64,000 nt of DNA, from the NCBI GenBank assembly GCA_034769895.1, contig CM068373.1:280953158-281017157 (forward strand), read 5' to 3'. The position numbers were made by a program, and so were the translations under genes. The stretch's first letter is position 1; each line of letters begins with the position of its first letter. Source of the DNA: Magicicada septendecula (taxonomy: Eukaryota > Arthropoda > Insecta > Hemiptera > Cicadidae). Of this stretch, positions 11,891 through 23,194 are shown one piece after another. The notes beneath the pieces are model-generated. The model worked only from the letters and a program-made list of their open reading frames with translations. It did not search any database and had not been told where the DNA came from.

Positions 11891-11907
11891 AATCAGGCAC
11901 AACATAC

Positions 11908-12021
11908 CTCATCTTCTGTCAATTCTTCAGAAGATTCTTGCTTGATGACAACATCTGTTTCATGTGGTTCATGTAAGATATATTCTTCCTTCATACAAAC
12001 TTCTGACACTGATAAAGCAAC
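11908..12021 (-). CDS. 114-bp phase-0 coding exon, copy A
   Basis: On the minus strand, an acceptor AG (12023-12022) precedes GTTGCTTTATCAG and a donor GTATGT follows GATGAG. The exon is exactly 38 codons: VALSVSEVCMKEEYILHEPH, then ETDVVIKQESSEELTEDE. The acidic 'IKQE.SE' style is typical of linkers upstream of zinc fingers in insect C2H2 proteins, but no finger exon of this gene is seen, so the parent gene is unknown. It is homologous to copies B and C some 7.4 kb to the right and is the most diverged of the three. All three are free of stops. Confidence 0.6.
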
Positions 12022-12124
12022 CTGGAAATAAGACACAAGGTAGCTGCAGATATAAGACTGCAAATAAGATACAGATAAGTTATTTAAGATTTGTTGTAGA
12101 CTCCAAAGATTAAGCTGCACTGCC

Positions 12125-12470
12125 CGTCATTTGTTCTGTTCGATCCACCTTGTTCTTGCCTGTCCCAAAATAAGCCATCCTCATGCAACGTAATGCAGCA
12201 CCTTCCTTGCTATGCTTGTTGATGATGGTTGTCGCTGCAGGTGGCCTATCCACTTCTATCTATATTCTTCTATTCTACTACAAAGATTTAAAATATTTAG
12301 TTCAGCACAGATATCAACATTCTTCTGCTGATCGATTAGTTTATACCCAGTGACAGCTCGAACGAATCTCATTTCTACAGCCTGTATATGCTGGTAAACC
12401 TGCTCTGAGTTAAAGTCCATGTTTCATACCACAGAGGAAAGAAGGCACTCCCATCTTGTTAGAAAAACTT
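12125..12470 (-). mobile_element. LINE 3' tail, decayed
   Basis: Minus-strand frames read ...GY.LID...NVDI.AELNILNL... and ...KVLHYVA. This is the end of an insect endonuclease/reverse-transcriptase type LINE ORF (pattern 'GYKLxDxxRNxDIxxEL'). Related tails lie on the plus strand near 19560 and 19960. It is broken by stops and is only the last ~100 codons. Confidence 0.6.
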
Positions 12471-13379
12471 AACCAGCATATCTCTGCAAGCTTTCATTTT
12501 TTAGAGTGCTTATAACTGTGCCACAAACGTTTCATATTATCTTCTCCAAAGCATAAATAACATCAAAACTTACCAGACTGTCTAGATAATTAAAAGCATT
12601 TACTTTGTTATGCTAGAAGATATATTACTGAGCTCATATGGAGCTTTGTGTCAGTGCATTGCAGTGTCCAAAGGCCATTCAAAGTTGTTATGGAAATGTA
12701 GATGAGCGAAGAATGTTTTTTGGATAAATAGGCCTATATTATGAGAAAGCGATAAACATATGTCTAAGAAGGGATTTACGAAAATCTAAGTACAAAATTG
12801 TGAAACAGAAAAGTTTAATATATGAGTGGTGAGAGATAGAACATTACCAAGTTACAAGGCAGTCGAGTGCTGCACTGGCCTACTCAGGGAGCTGAAAGAA
12901 AAGCTTGAGCTCATTTGAATTAGTTTCTACAGGCTGAGTCACAAAGGCAATGGGGAAGCCTAGATGATTGTGGTATGAATACATCCCCGTGCTAATGACA
13001 GTCTGGCGGGGGAGGAAGTATTGTGTGTTGAGCGTAAACAGCATGTTATCAGGAGTAATCAAGGCCATGTGAGAATATGTTGCTTTATTAATAAGTATTA
13101 ATATGATACATTTGACATTACATTTATCAATATTCATACAAGTATATTAATTTGTTCAAAAATAAGAGATATTCAAACGTTTAAATTGCATTACATTAAT
13201 GCTTTTTAAATTCATTTTAATTATAAAATAAAATATTATTTTAATTTCATATATAATAATATATGAAATATATTAATATTCATTAAATAAATATTTTAAA
13301 TTAATTTTATCTGTTGGAAAATCTAAAGTAGGCCTAATGGTTCTTTGTGTAGCATTTCCAAAAAGAAGAAAAAACGTGA
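12471..13379. other. No recognised feature
   Basis: AT-rich sequence. The 85-codon minus frame at 12880-13137 has no recognisable motif. One TAGGCCTA site is at 12729 and another at 13329. Confidence 0.5.
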
Positions 13380-13930
13380 TTGGAAACAGAAGTACTGTTT
13401 TATCGTTTAATTTCTTAGGATGCAATTATATCACATCTTGGGGAGGTTGATGTATGGAAAAGACAGAAGACTTTCATAGGATGAATGGCACTATCAAGCA
13501 TACCTTAAGGAATACAGTTAGGCAAGAGACGTTATTAAAATTTTAAAAGGATGTCCATTGCAAGCTGTCTGAATGGTAGTGAAACGTCTGAATGATAATG
13601 ATGAATGTGCATGCAAGTCGACTGGAATATGCGAAGATGAGGCTCCTTAGATCAGCAGCCAGGTATACCAGGTTAGATAGGGAAAGGAACAAGGACATCC
13701 ATCATGAGTTGGCTGTCTGGCCAGTGAATGACATGGCGAGGGAATGTAGACAGAAATGGTTTGATCACGTAGGACCCATCAAGAATACCACACATAAGTG
13801 TAAAGATAGAAGAAGTCTAAGACGACCAATGAAAAGTTGGAGAGATCAGTTGTAACGACAGATGATGTAATAGGCTTTCAACCTTATACTTGCAAAGTAT
13901 AAGAAGATTATTATATTAAAATAAAATTTA
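13380..13930 (+). mobile_element. LINE reverse-transcriptase C-terminal fragment
   Basis: Frames in order read VLSFNFLGCNYI, HRMNGTIKHTLR, then LLRSAARYTRLDRERNKDIH and WRDQL. These match the 'FxYLGxxI', 'RINxGxIxRTL' and 'FLRxxAGYTRLDRxRNxDI' blocks ending RT ORFs of insect LINEs. The last 87 codons are open (13592-13855) and end after the usual RW.DQ. The rest is frameshifted. There is no active-site block, so this is a 5'-truncated relic. Confidence 0.7.
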
Positions 13931-13984
13931 ATATTAACAAAAATCATTATAATAAGAAATAGTTTATACTATACTAGCAGCACT

Positions 13985-14262
13985 GATGCGTCTGACTGCA
14001 TGTGCCAAACAACTAAATTTTTTACAAAACCACCAAAATTTCAAAAACAAAAAAGAGCATTTTTATTGAACAAAAACCAAAATCAAATTTGTAATTTTCT
14101 CTAAATTTCATTTGCTGATACCATATAGCTATGTTTCATAAAACAAAAGTTTGTTGCATTCCAAAAATTTCACCACATGCAAATTAACAAATTTCATGAC
14201 ATGTGATTGTTTTAAGGGTCTGTTCTTGAAAATTCTTAATCCATGTGAGAACATTTTGGCTT
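13985..14262 (+). repeat. Diverged copy of the foldback-arm repeat
   Basis: Shares GCATGTGCCAA.CAACTAAA, CCATATAGCTATG.TTCATAA and TTCATGACATG with the arms of the 1-kb foldback at 28979-29996, in the same order and spacing. It is one arm only and clearly older. Confidence 0.65.
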
Positions 14263-15517
14263 TCTGTATTTTGGACTAAAAAACCTTAATATAATAATTC
14301 AATGAAATAATAACTGTGATCTTGCTCAGCAGTGTTTCTTACTGTGGCATGGATACTGTTATAAGCAGTTACATGTACGTCATACCCTAAACAGCAAGGC
14401 CGTAGCCAGCGGGGGGGGGGGGGGGTTAGGGGGTTAGAACCCCCCCCAAATGTTGAGGTAAAAATAGAAATTTTTTAGGATAAAAACAAACGTAAATAAA
14501 AATATAATGAAAAATGCTCTTATAAAAAAGGAACTGTGCAATAATTCAGTTATTTTGTGTTTCTGGTACGAGTCTTTCCATTATATGTCTAGTCTACATG
14601 TCATACAGTTGTGCTAGAGATATCAATGTATAGGCCTAGTATTATATTTTTTGTATTATATTTAATTAGAACTGGGGTTATGACTATTAACTTTACGAAT
14701 TTCCTCTGTAGGTTATAAAGATTTGTAATTATATAAAAAAACGTTCTTGAATGCTTAATTTAATTAAGAATCTTATTGATAGGATTTTTGATCCCGGAAA
14801 TATAGTTAATTCATTTAATTGATTACACTCTTAAGCAGTGGCGAGTTGTGACATGCAAAATATATCGACTGCGTTTTGGTAAAATGCTGTAACCCTAATT
14901 TATAAAATTTATTTTTCAGGAGAGACAAAAAGCATAGTGCACATAATATTTGAAACTTTTCAGGTTATTGCCTACGGTTCTATTACACACATTTGTTATG
15001 TTATTTCATACATAAATTACATTTAAGGTGAAAAATGTGGTTACAGCATTTTACTAATCAGTACATAGGCAGCACTCCTTAGATGTAACCCACTTGATGC
15101 CTTTTTCTTAACCGAAACTACACACAGTTGAACCAGGTTTTCGGGCAATAATGCTGTAAGCCTCACTATTGACACCATACAAGACAATAAGGTACCTTAT
15201 TAAACTTTTATTAAAAAAAACATAATTACTTTTATAACGATAATAATGCTTCAAACATAGAGTAATGCAGTATGGAAAGTTTTACATGATGGGAGTGTAT
15301 GGAATTAGAATAAAAGTCAGTAATGTCAGATAATGACAGCAAAAATATAAGGGTTACAGCCTTTTACCAAAACACCGTCGATATAAAAAACAACTTTTAC
15401 ACCTTCGTGGAATACAAATACTATGCAATCATTTTCAACATGATTTCGCATCTCTCTACCATGCGAAATTATTTTTTCTAGTTTCTTTTATTTATTTTTA
15501 GGAGACGTTAAACTATA

Positions 15518-17902
15518 ATGGCTACACGTCCAGGCTCACAACTGTCGATAAAGAACTTTCTCGCCAAGGCTAAGAAAACCAGTGACATAGAGCCCAAAGA
15601 ACCTGCAGAGCCTGTTGCAAGTACTTCTACTGTAAATGAAAAAGTAATATCAGAATTCGACTTTTATCCTACTGTAAATTCACAAACAAATCCTGAGCAT
15701 GATGATTGGTATAATGTTGACGTAGGAAAATATGTGCACACTCCCGGTGATAAAATTGATCGGGAAACCAAACTAAATGTTCTGAAAAATCCATGGGTTC
15801 CTAAAATGGAATTTGAATTCCCACCTAGTGGGAAAAGAAATCTAAGATTTCAAAGACAGTGGCTACATCGTTTTCCCTGGCTTGCCTATACAAAAACTGA
15901 CGGGGCTCTGTGTAAATATTGTGTGCTATTTTCAAAAGATACAGCTGGTAAAGGTGGTCATCAGAAATTGAAATCGTTAGTCAAAGAACCCTATAAAAAT
16001 TGGAAAGATGCTTTAGAATTATTTAAAAGTCATGAATCCAATACATACCATAAAGAAGCAATGATTTCAGGGAGCAACTTCTTAAGTGTCTCCAAAGAGC
16101 CTAACCGTGACATAAGAAACATCATTGATTCAACAAGGAAGAAACAGGTAAAAGAAAATCGAGACAAGTTATTTTCCATAGTTGAAACTATCAAGTGTTG
16201 TGGTCGACAAGAACTTGCTCTCAGGGGAACTAAAGATTCAGGACCCATATCGCTAAAAGATGAAGAGCCTTTTCATAATGATGGGAATTTTAGGGCTTTA
16301 TTAAGGATGAGAATACTATGTGGTGACCGAAAATTGATCAGTCACACAGAGAGTATGTATTTAAATGCCTCTTACATGAGTCCAACAGTCCAGAACGATC
16401 TTATTCAGATATGTGGAGAAATTATTCAGAAGCAAATTGTCAATGATATAACTGAAGCCAGTATGTTCTCCATTTTAGTAGATGAAACTGCAGACATTGC
16501 TGGACATGAACAGCTATCTCTCTGTATACGATATACAAAAAAAGAAGATAATTATTATGTGTCAAAAGAGGACTTCTTAGGCTTTGTTCGTCTTCATCAT
16601 ACTACCGGACAAGATATAGCTAGGAATAAAACTTCATATTTGGAAGATCTTGGTTTGGATTGCAAAATGATAGTTGGGCAAAGCTATGATGGTGCCTCTG
16701 TGATGAAAGGATCATTCACTAATCAGAAAAGATTATCCAGAAGCTCTGTATGTCCATTGCTGTTCCCACTCGTTAAATCTAGCTTTATGCCACTCGTGCA
16801 ATTTACAAAGTGTAAGAAACTGTGTTGGTATAGTTAAGACTACGATCACTTTTTTGAAGAGCTCTCCTAAAAGAATAAGTGTATTGCAATCAAATAAATC
16901 TGACTCCCAGTGAAAAACTTTAACATCCAAGTGCGAGACCAGATGGGTTGAAAATCATAGTAGTCTTTTGAAATTCAAGAACCTTTTCAAACCCATTCTC
17001 ACCACGTTAGAAGATTTAAGCGATGATCCAGACATGGATACCTCATCCAAAGCCTCATCTTTAGTAACAGCTCTGCTTAACGGAGAGTTTGTTCTTAGTC
17101 TCTGTTTCTTAGCCAAAGTGTTTTCTTATACCTTGACTTTGTGTAAGGTATTGCAGTCACCTCTCTGTGATTTGAAATCAGCAACTGATCACGTTCAAAA
17201 TATTGTTGACCTCCTTCAGAATATTCACATGAATATTGAGTGTGAATTCTCCATTATATACAAGTCTGCAAAATCCTTACTAGCTGATGTTGGCGGAGAA
17301 ATCACGCTTCCCCGTTTAACTCCATCACAACGTAACCGTTTTAACATACAAACGGAAGACCCAGAAAAGCATTTTCGCATCTCTATGGCCATTCCACTTC
17401 TCGATGATTTTAACAATCAGCTAAAAATAAGATTTCTTGATCACAAAGAAGTATTTGCAAATTTAAACTCTCTTTTACCATCCGTTTGCTGTAAGCCTAC
17501 TACTTTTTTAGACACTGAAAGGTTGAAGTTGTACCAAAACAAAGTTAATTTGGATCTGTTTAATCAGAGTTTGACCTATGGAGAATTTTTTGGGAGAAGA
17601 GGGATGAGACTGACCGCCCATCCTGTGCTATCGAAGCTTTAACGAGGATGTAACGAGGAGTTTACCCGAATATCTTCATTCTGTTAAATATATTCTCCAC
17701 TTTGGCAGTTACCACTTGTACACCTGAACGTACCTTTTCCACATTAAGAAGACTGAAGACCTACTTGAGAAACTCTTGTGGACAGAGTCGCCTCAGTGGA
17801 TTAGCGTTGATGTCCATGCACAAAAACAGGGACATTTCAACAGATGAAGTCATAAATAAATTTGCATCGAAAAAAGATATAAGATTGGACTTTGTTTTAT
17901 AA
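15518..17902 (+). pseudogene. hAT transposase (TTF zinc finger, DUF4371-like, dimerisation domain)
   Basis: A RNase-H-fold transposase related to ZMYM1-like proteins. The ATG at 15518 follows TTTTTAG, a possible acceptor. In the first 439 codons: RNLRFQRQWLHRFPWLAY with LCKYCVLFSKD is the TTF-type zinc finger (about residues 105-155). SILVDETADIAGHEQLSLCI (about 323-342) holds the first catalytic Asp. MIVGQSYDGASVMKG (about 385-399) follows. A frameshift comes right after this, then a stretch with another shift before KFKNLFKPILTTLED (16968-17642). The C-terminal dimerisation region (TPERTFSTLRRLKTYLRNS, 17702-17902) is in a third frame. About three frameshifts separate an otherwise recognisable full-length gene, so it is recently dead. 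Confidence 0.88.
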
Positions 17903-18038
17903 GTTTGTCTCTTTGAAGATTTGAGACTTTGCAATGTATTAATGCCACTGCGGTAACAAATTTAATATAAACCTTTGAACAGTAGCCTATACTCTGCAAA
18001 TAAAATTAATGTTTTTGCTAAAAACACGAAAAGACGTA

Positions 18039-18554
18039 CAGCAAACTCAATTATCCGTGTGCTGATTATCCGGTTTGTTGGTTATCTGTGCATCCCCGAG
18101 GTTTATTGTATTATTTTATTTCCTTTATTTTCGTCACGGCATTTTGAATAATGTGAACTGCGCGCTTGGAATTCGAGCGCTCTCTCGTCTGCAAGTGACC
18201 TGGCGGCATGCTTTGTTCAAGAATTAAACACCAAACAATGTACTGTATAGCAGTTCTTTGTTGCTGTTCTGTGATAACAGTCATGGCAGAATTGACGTCT
18301 TGTATAGTTTTTGTACCTCCAGTGTTTTACCAACAATAGACGTAAACAATTTTTATTTCGGCTTACCTTATTGCTAACAGTAATAATTGAATGTGTTAAA
18401 TGTTTGACATTATTGCATTTTCAAACAGTATTGTATGTTCCCTATTATTAAAAGTTTCGTTGTGCATTAAAAAGCACAAACTCGCATTATCCGTGTTTTT
18501 AGCTATCCGTGCGCATTTGTCCGGTGATTAGCCTAGATAATCGAGAGTTTGCTG
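18039..18554. mobile_element. pogo/Tigger-type MITE inside the hAT
   Basis: Starts CAGCAAACTC and ends GAGTTTGCTG, with TA on both outer sides (18037-18038 and 18555-18556). The next bases (ATTATC near the left, GATAATC near the right) also match in inverse. It has no coding capacity. The CAGCAAACTC...TTATC end resembles Tigger-type termini. Confidence 0.8.
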
Positions 18555-18711
18555 TATTTTTTTAATAATATACCTATTTCCAGTGGAAACTCCTGGGCAT
18601 CTGGGAGGTATGACTCATACTCCTAGAAGAATATCCATACTCCCCAAACCTCTCGGTAACCAAACCCCCCCCCCCCCGAAAATTTTTTCTAGCTACGGCG
18701 TTGCTAAACAG

Positions 18712-19231
18712 AGTTGTAAAAAACTAAAATGAAAAAGTTTTGAGTGACACTTTCAAAAAACGTTAAAGTGGAAATTATTTGTTACATTTCACGAAAGAAA
18801 ATTCTGGAAGAAAATGGATTCAGCTCACAGGCATTGACCATTATGTCTGCTTAATTCACAGAATACGTATAAAAACAAAACATATTGAGTTTTAATAAGC
18901 AAATTGTATAATCTTATAACCTCAACAATATATAGTAGAATATAATAGATAATGAATATGCGTATACAGAGTCCGACCCGCGCAAGCTGTCCACACTGAC
19001 TGTCTATCGGGATCCCCTCCCCTTGGCGTCCTGCACAGGCGAAATCACCACCACCAAGCCCACACTAACACTCAACAACGTCATTGGGCTGATGTAATTC
19101 TACAATTCCTACTGCGATAGAGTGAGGAGGGTAAGTAGTACAACCCCAAACCACAACGCCGTCATTGTAAAAGTATTTCTTCTAACAGATGAGATAGGGG
19201 AGAATGTGAGCATTATTATTATCATTACTAT
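18712..19231. other. No recognised feature
   Basis: AT-rich sequence leading into the tandem exon duplication. Only short unsupported frames. Confidence 0.5.
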
Positions 19232-19346
19232 AAAGGCCTTAATTGGATGTAATTTTTGTTCAAAATTATAAACATTAGTGTGTGAGTGGATAAAAGAGAT
19301 AAGAAACAAAAATATATTAAAAAAAACACAATCAGGCTCAACTTAC

Positions 19347-19460
19347 CTCATCTTCCGTCAATTGTTCAGAAGGTTCTTGCTTGATGGCAACATCTGTTTC
19401 ATATGGTTCATGTAGAATATGCTCTTCCTCCATGCCAACTTCTGATACTGATCCAGCAAC
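19347..19460 (-). CDS. 114-bp phase-0 coding exon, copy B
   Basis: Minus-strand exon between TTTCCAG and GTAAGT. It has 38 codons reading VAGSVSEVGMEEEHILHEPY, then ETDVAIKQEPSEQLTEDE, with no stop. The splice sites are closer to consensus than those of copy A. It shares the domain style of copy A and is almost identical to copy C 402 bp away. Because the length is a multiple of three and both ends are phase 0, any copy could be skipped or swapped without changing frame. Confidence 0.65.
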
Positions 19461-19549
19461 CTGGAAATTATGACACAAGTTAGCTGTTAAAGTTCTGGCT
19501 TACCTAGTGGTAAAATGATTTGTAGTTTACAATTGTTACATTTTATTGA

Positions 19550-19632
19550 GCTGCCACTGGGTATAAACTAATCAACCAGCAGAAGAATGTAGATATCAGC
19601 ACTGAACTGAGTACGCTGTCTTTGTAGTAAAG
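19550..19632 (+). mobile_element. LINE tail piece (first copy of the duplication)
   Basis: GGGTATAAACTAATCAACCA and CAGAAGAATGTAGATATCAG match, in the opposite orientation, the LINE tail at 12125-12470. It is only ~80 bp and has been duplicated together with the exon. Confidence 0.6.
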
Positions 19633-19748
19633 TAAAAAAAGGCCTTAATTGGATGTAATTTTCGTTCAAAATTATAAACATTAGTGTGTGAGTGGATAAA
19701 GAAGATAAAAAAAAAGATATTCAAAAAACACAATCAGGCTCAACTTAC

Positions 19749-19862
19749 CTCATCTTCTGTCAATTGTTCAGAAGGTTCTTGCTTGATGGCAACATCTGTT
19801 TCATATGGTTCATGTAGAATATGCTCTTCCTCCATGCCAACTTCTGATACTGATCCAGCAAC
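19749..19862 (-). CDS. 114-bp phase-0 coding exon, copy C
   Basis: Same exon as copy B, with the acceptor TTTCCAG, the donor GTAAGT and an identical protein pattern. Spacing to B is exactly 402 bp. Tandem near-identical exons with conserved splice sites are the pattern seen for duplicated or mutually exclusive exons. Which are used cannot be told from the sequence. Confidence 0.65.
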
Positions 19863-19949
19863 CTGGAAATTACGACACAAGTTAGCTGTTAGTTCCAGCT
19901 TACCTAGTGGTAAAATGATTTGTAATTTACAATTGTTACATTTTGTTGA

Positions 19950-20165
19950 GCTGCCACTGGGTATAAACTAATCAACCAGCAGAAGAATGTACATATCAGC
20001 ACTGAACTGAGTACCCTTAGTCTTTGCAGTGAAGTAAAAGAATATAGACAGAAGTTTATAGGCCGTGTGCAGCTACAACCATCATCAACTAACATAGCAA
20101 GGTGCTGCATTACGTTGGATGAGAATAAGGTTTATTGAACAGGACAAATGACAGGAAGTGGAGCC
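19950..20165 (+). mobile_element. LINE 3' tail, second copy, longer
   Basis: Same LINE tail as at 12125 but on the plus strand. It covers the GYKLI.QQKNV block and continues into the region equivalent to ...HYV... and 'gaacaggacaaatgacagg'. Broken by stops. Confidence 0.6.
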
Positions 20166-20527
20166 AAACGCTTGGAGTAGATGACAATGATGACAAATTG
20201 GGGGAAATTTCAGGGGTCTGAACATTTTCTACATGCCTGGCAACAAGTACTAACAAATTAAACCAGGAAACATAAAGCCTGTGAAACATTTGGGGAGGGG
20301 GTAAAGTTCCACAGAGAGACAACATGACGGAGGTCAAGTCAGCACTATGAATATAAAGAAACAATTCTCTGCTTATTTATATCATCACCTAGGCATGTGA
20401 CACAGATGCAGAATGCTGACTCTGATAAAAGAGACTATGTTTACAGCGAAGTTGTGACTGCGTAAGTACGCGTAAGTATATTTAGCGATAATTTTGAAAT
20501 GTTCTAGCAGCCTTTTTTACAATGTGG
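20166..20527. other. Short inverted MITE end, otherwise nothing
   Basis: At 20195-20239 the minus strand reads ATGTAGAAAATGTTCAGACC, then CCTGAAATTTCCCCC, which matches the end of the MITE at 20528. It appears to be a lone fragment of the same family. The rest is unremarkable. Confidence 0.45.
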
Positions 20528-21050
20528 CAAGGGTGGAGAAAATGTTCAGATCCCTGAAATTTCCCCTGAAGACAGTTTTCTCGATAGGAAATTTCCCCAA
20601 AACTAACGCAAGGGTTTATATGTTTTACCAACCAATTTATTGTGTGTGACGAATGATAAAAAGAGAATTAATAAAAATACAGGTTGCAGACACTTAATTT
20701 ACCCCAAAAATTGTCTTATGAATAAGAAATACATTAATAATCACAAATCAACAAACACAATAGGCTGTAACGTGATGGCTGCAAGGGAAGATGATCACTG
20801 AAGAAGGCACTGAAATGAAATAAACGTGTTAGGCTTAATCTAAGAGACATGCTAAAAATATTACTAAATACATAATTATTAAAATACAAATGTATCCTGT
20901 TTTATTTTGAGAACATACATACATTTTGTGAATACATCAGTTGATATTTTCATCGTGACTTACATTTTTCATCAGTAATAAAAATTTCCCCGGGCAGCCC
21001 AAATTTCCCCCGAACCATGTTCGTGTGTTCAGACATATCCTGCACACCTG
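20528..21050. mobile_element. hAT-type MITE, 523 bp, perfect 8-bp target duplication
   Basis: Left end CAAGGGTGGAG and right end (minus strand) CAGGTGTGCAGG are flanked by CAATGTGG at 20520-20527 and 21051-21058. GAAATTTCCCC blocks lie behind both ends. No coding capacity. Confidence 0.8.
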
Positions 21051-21058
21051 CAATGTGG

Positions 21059-21956
21059 TACCCAAAGCACAGTTTAGCTAAAAAAAATCTTAGAAGACTG
21101 TGGGAGAGCTTATTCAGTGTATCTTTAATTTAAAACCTACAAGTGGAATAAGTACTTAACAACCTAAACATAAAATACTAGACAGTAGGCTTGTAATCAG
21201 TGTAACCCCAATTACATTTCATCCTTGTTTCTGATTCCCGCCGCAGCTGTTGTCTAGAAATATATTTAATTGTTTGCTTTTTGAATTCAATGTGTAAGAT
21301 AATGTACTACATTCATTACACCATACTAATCTAGTTAATGTGTACAGTGCACTGTTGAATACTGCTAATTCTATTTTTCCCTAAGATCAGCCCCAAATTG
21401 AGAACGTGTATGGAAAAATGAAAGCTCTGATGTGGTAACTATGCAAATTACCCACTCGATTACAACTTTGCTACAATCAAGTTTACTATCACAATATCTA
21501 AACTATACCATAACACTGCAAATATGTCTAATTACCTGTTTGTTGTCTTCCTCCATAGTTTACACTAATTATACAGATTATTATTTGATACCGTACTATT
21601 TTTACACATAAATAGTGGGAATAACGACCTCTAATTAATGTGTAGACGTAAACCTCTGTACATTAATAGGTTTACTAGGTAAGTTTTTAAAATTCAGTAC
21701 AACGCAGAGAAATTACGAACAATAAAAAGCGTGTAAATTTGCGAAATACGAAGTTTTCTTATTTGTTGAGGTTATGGTTACGCTGTTCTATACAAAAGCA
21801 ACGAGTTAAATTTAGAAAGTTTCCAGAATAAAAAAAGTTGCGCCTTTTACTCAAGACACTGTTAAAACAATGTTCAAATATAGACAAACCAATTTTAAAT
21901 TAAAAACAACGTGCAAGCGTAACATTCGTCCTAATGACAGGTAGCCTATCCTAGAC
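21059..21956. other. No recognised feature
   Basis: AT-rich sequence up to the MULE-like left end. No supported gene or repeat. Confidence 0.5.
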
Positions 21957-22497
21957 AAATGTACACTTGCGTGCGTCTGTGTCTGTAATCTGTATATGAA
22001 ATGAGCTAGAGGTGGGCCGATATACCTATAACAGGTATTTTGGAACGATATTTTTGTGGAACGGATGTAACAGTGACTGAAAAGTTGAAATACCTGTTAT
22101 TCGCGGCGACGCTGTTCCGAGTCGAGACACGCCTCACACACACACACACACACACAAAGTATGCAAGTATAAACGAATACACCAAGGCCAAATACTAGGC
22201 GTACAAAAATATCGCTGGTACACAAGGAACAACCAGTATTTCAAATACTAGGGGTATCACCAATACACAAGGAACAACAAGTAAACGCGTATTACAAATA
22301 CTAAGCGTATCAGAGGAACAGTAGTATTTTAGGAACAAGTAGTATTTTTATATCAAGCGTATTTCGAGTAGAAAGTAGTATGAAGCCACTTTTTCGTCCT
22401 GAATACTTCATTCTGCGCAAAGGTACGAAGCTGTTTTTAATAAAGGAAAACATTCATCCTGATTAAATCCTTAAATTTTTAGTGACCGTCAATCGGT

Positions 22498-23190
22498 GAA
22501 TGTTTTAGTGGATGGTTAGTGAGGATCAGTCAATAATACAACTTTTAGTTGTTTTACGTCGACGTTTCGACAATATTTATTGTCATCTTCAGGACCTGTG
22601 TATGAAATACAATAGAAATATCAAACATAACGAAACAATTAAATATTTGGGTGAACGTGTTGGTGATGTGAGTGTGTGCGTGCGTATGTATGTATCATTT
22701 TTTATGTGAAGACTTATGATAGTTTGTTTACATCTTCAAATTACATTTAAGAAAGCGAGCAAATTATAGTATGAGAGAACTTAATTTATACATAGATATT
22801 TATGTATATTTATGAATAGATCCAATTGTTGATTATTGTTTGTTTAATTAATTAAAATAACATTACATTTAGTAATTTAAATTGTAATACTGTATAAATT
22901 AAGTTCTCTCATACTATAATTTGCTCGCTTTCTTAAATGTAATTTGAAGATGTAAACAAACTATCATAAGTCTTCACATAAAAAATGATACATACATACA
23001 CACGCACACACTCATATCACCAACACGTTCACCCAAATATTTAATTGTTTCGTTATGTTTGATATTTCTATTGTATTTCATACACAGGTCCTGAAGATGA
23101 CAATAAATATTGTCGAAACGTCGACGCAAAACAACTAAAAGTTGTATTATTGACCGATCCTCACTAACCATCCACTAAAACATTCATCCT
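22498..23190. repeat. ~690-bp palindrome made of inverted Penelope-type termini
   Basis: The left arm (22498-22796) and right arm (22878-23190) are near-perfect inverse copies around an ~80-bp centre. The repeated motif is CTGAAGATGACAATAAATAT, then TGTCGAAACGTCGACG. It has a hammerhead-like layout: CUGANGA, a 6-bp stem, GAAAC and a short palindromic stem III. The two 65-codon frames, one per arm, are mirror artefacts. Confidence 0.7.
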
Positions 23191-23194
23191 GATG

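Larger units (their letters stand above)
14395..18703 (+). mobile_element. hAT transposon, 4.3 kb, with perfect 8-bp target duplication
   Basis: The ends are CAAGGCCGTAGCCAG and, on the minus strand, CAACGCCGTAGCTAG (13/15 match). They are flanked by CTAAACAG on both sides (14387-14394 and 18704-18711), the 8-bp duplication made by hAT elements. Behind each end is a poly-G/poly-C run. It encodes a ZMYM1/TTF-type hAT transposase and carries a later pogo-type MITE in its 3' part. Confidence 0.92.
19232..20045 (-). repeat. 402-407 bp direct duplication carrying exon copies B and C
   Basis: GGCCTTAATTGGATGTAATT recurs at about 19234 and 19641. The following ~400 bp, including intron, 114-bp exon and a LINE-tail piece (CACTGGGTATAAACTAATC), repeat in the same order with only a few per cent difference. 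It is a recent segmental duplication of one exon with its flanks. Confidence 0.85.

Noticed and set aside
22512-23171. Two near-identical 65-residue proteins on opposite strands
   Set aside because: Mirror images produced by the palindrome, with no start context or conserved domain.
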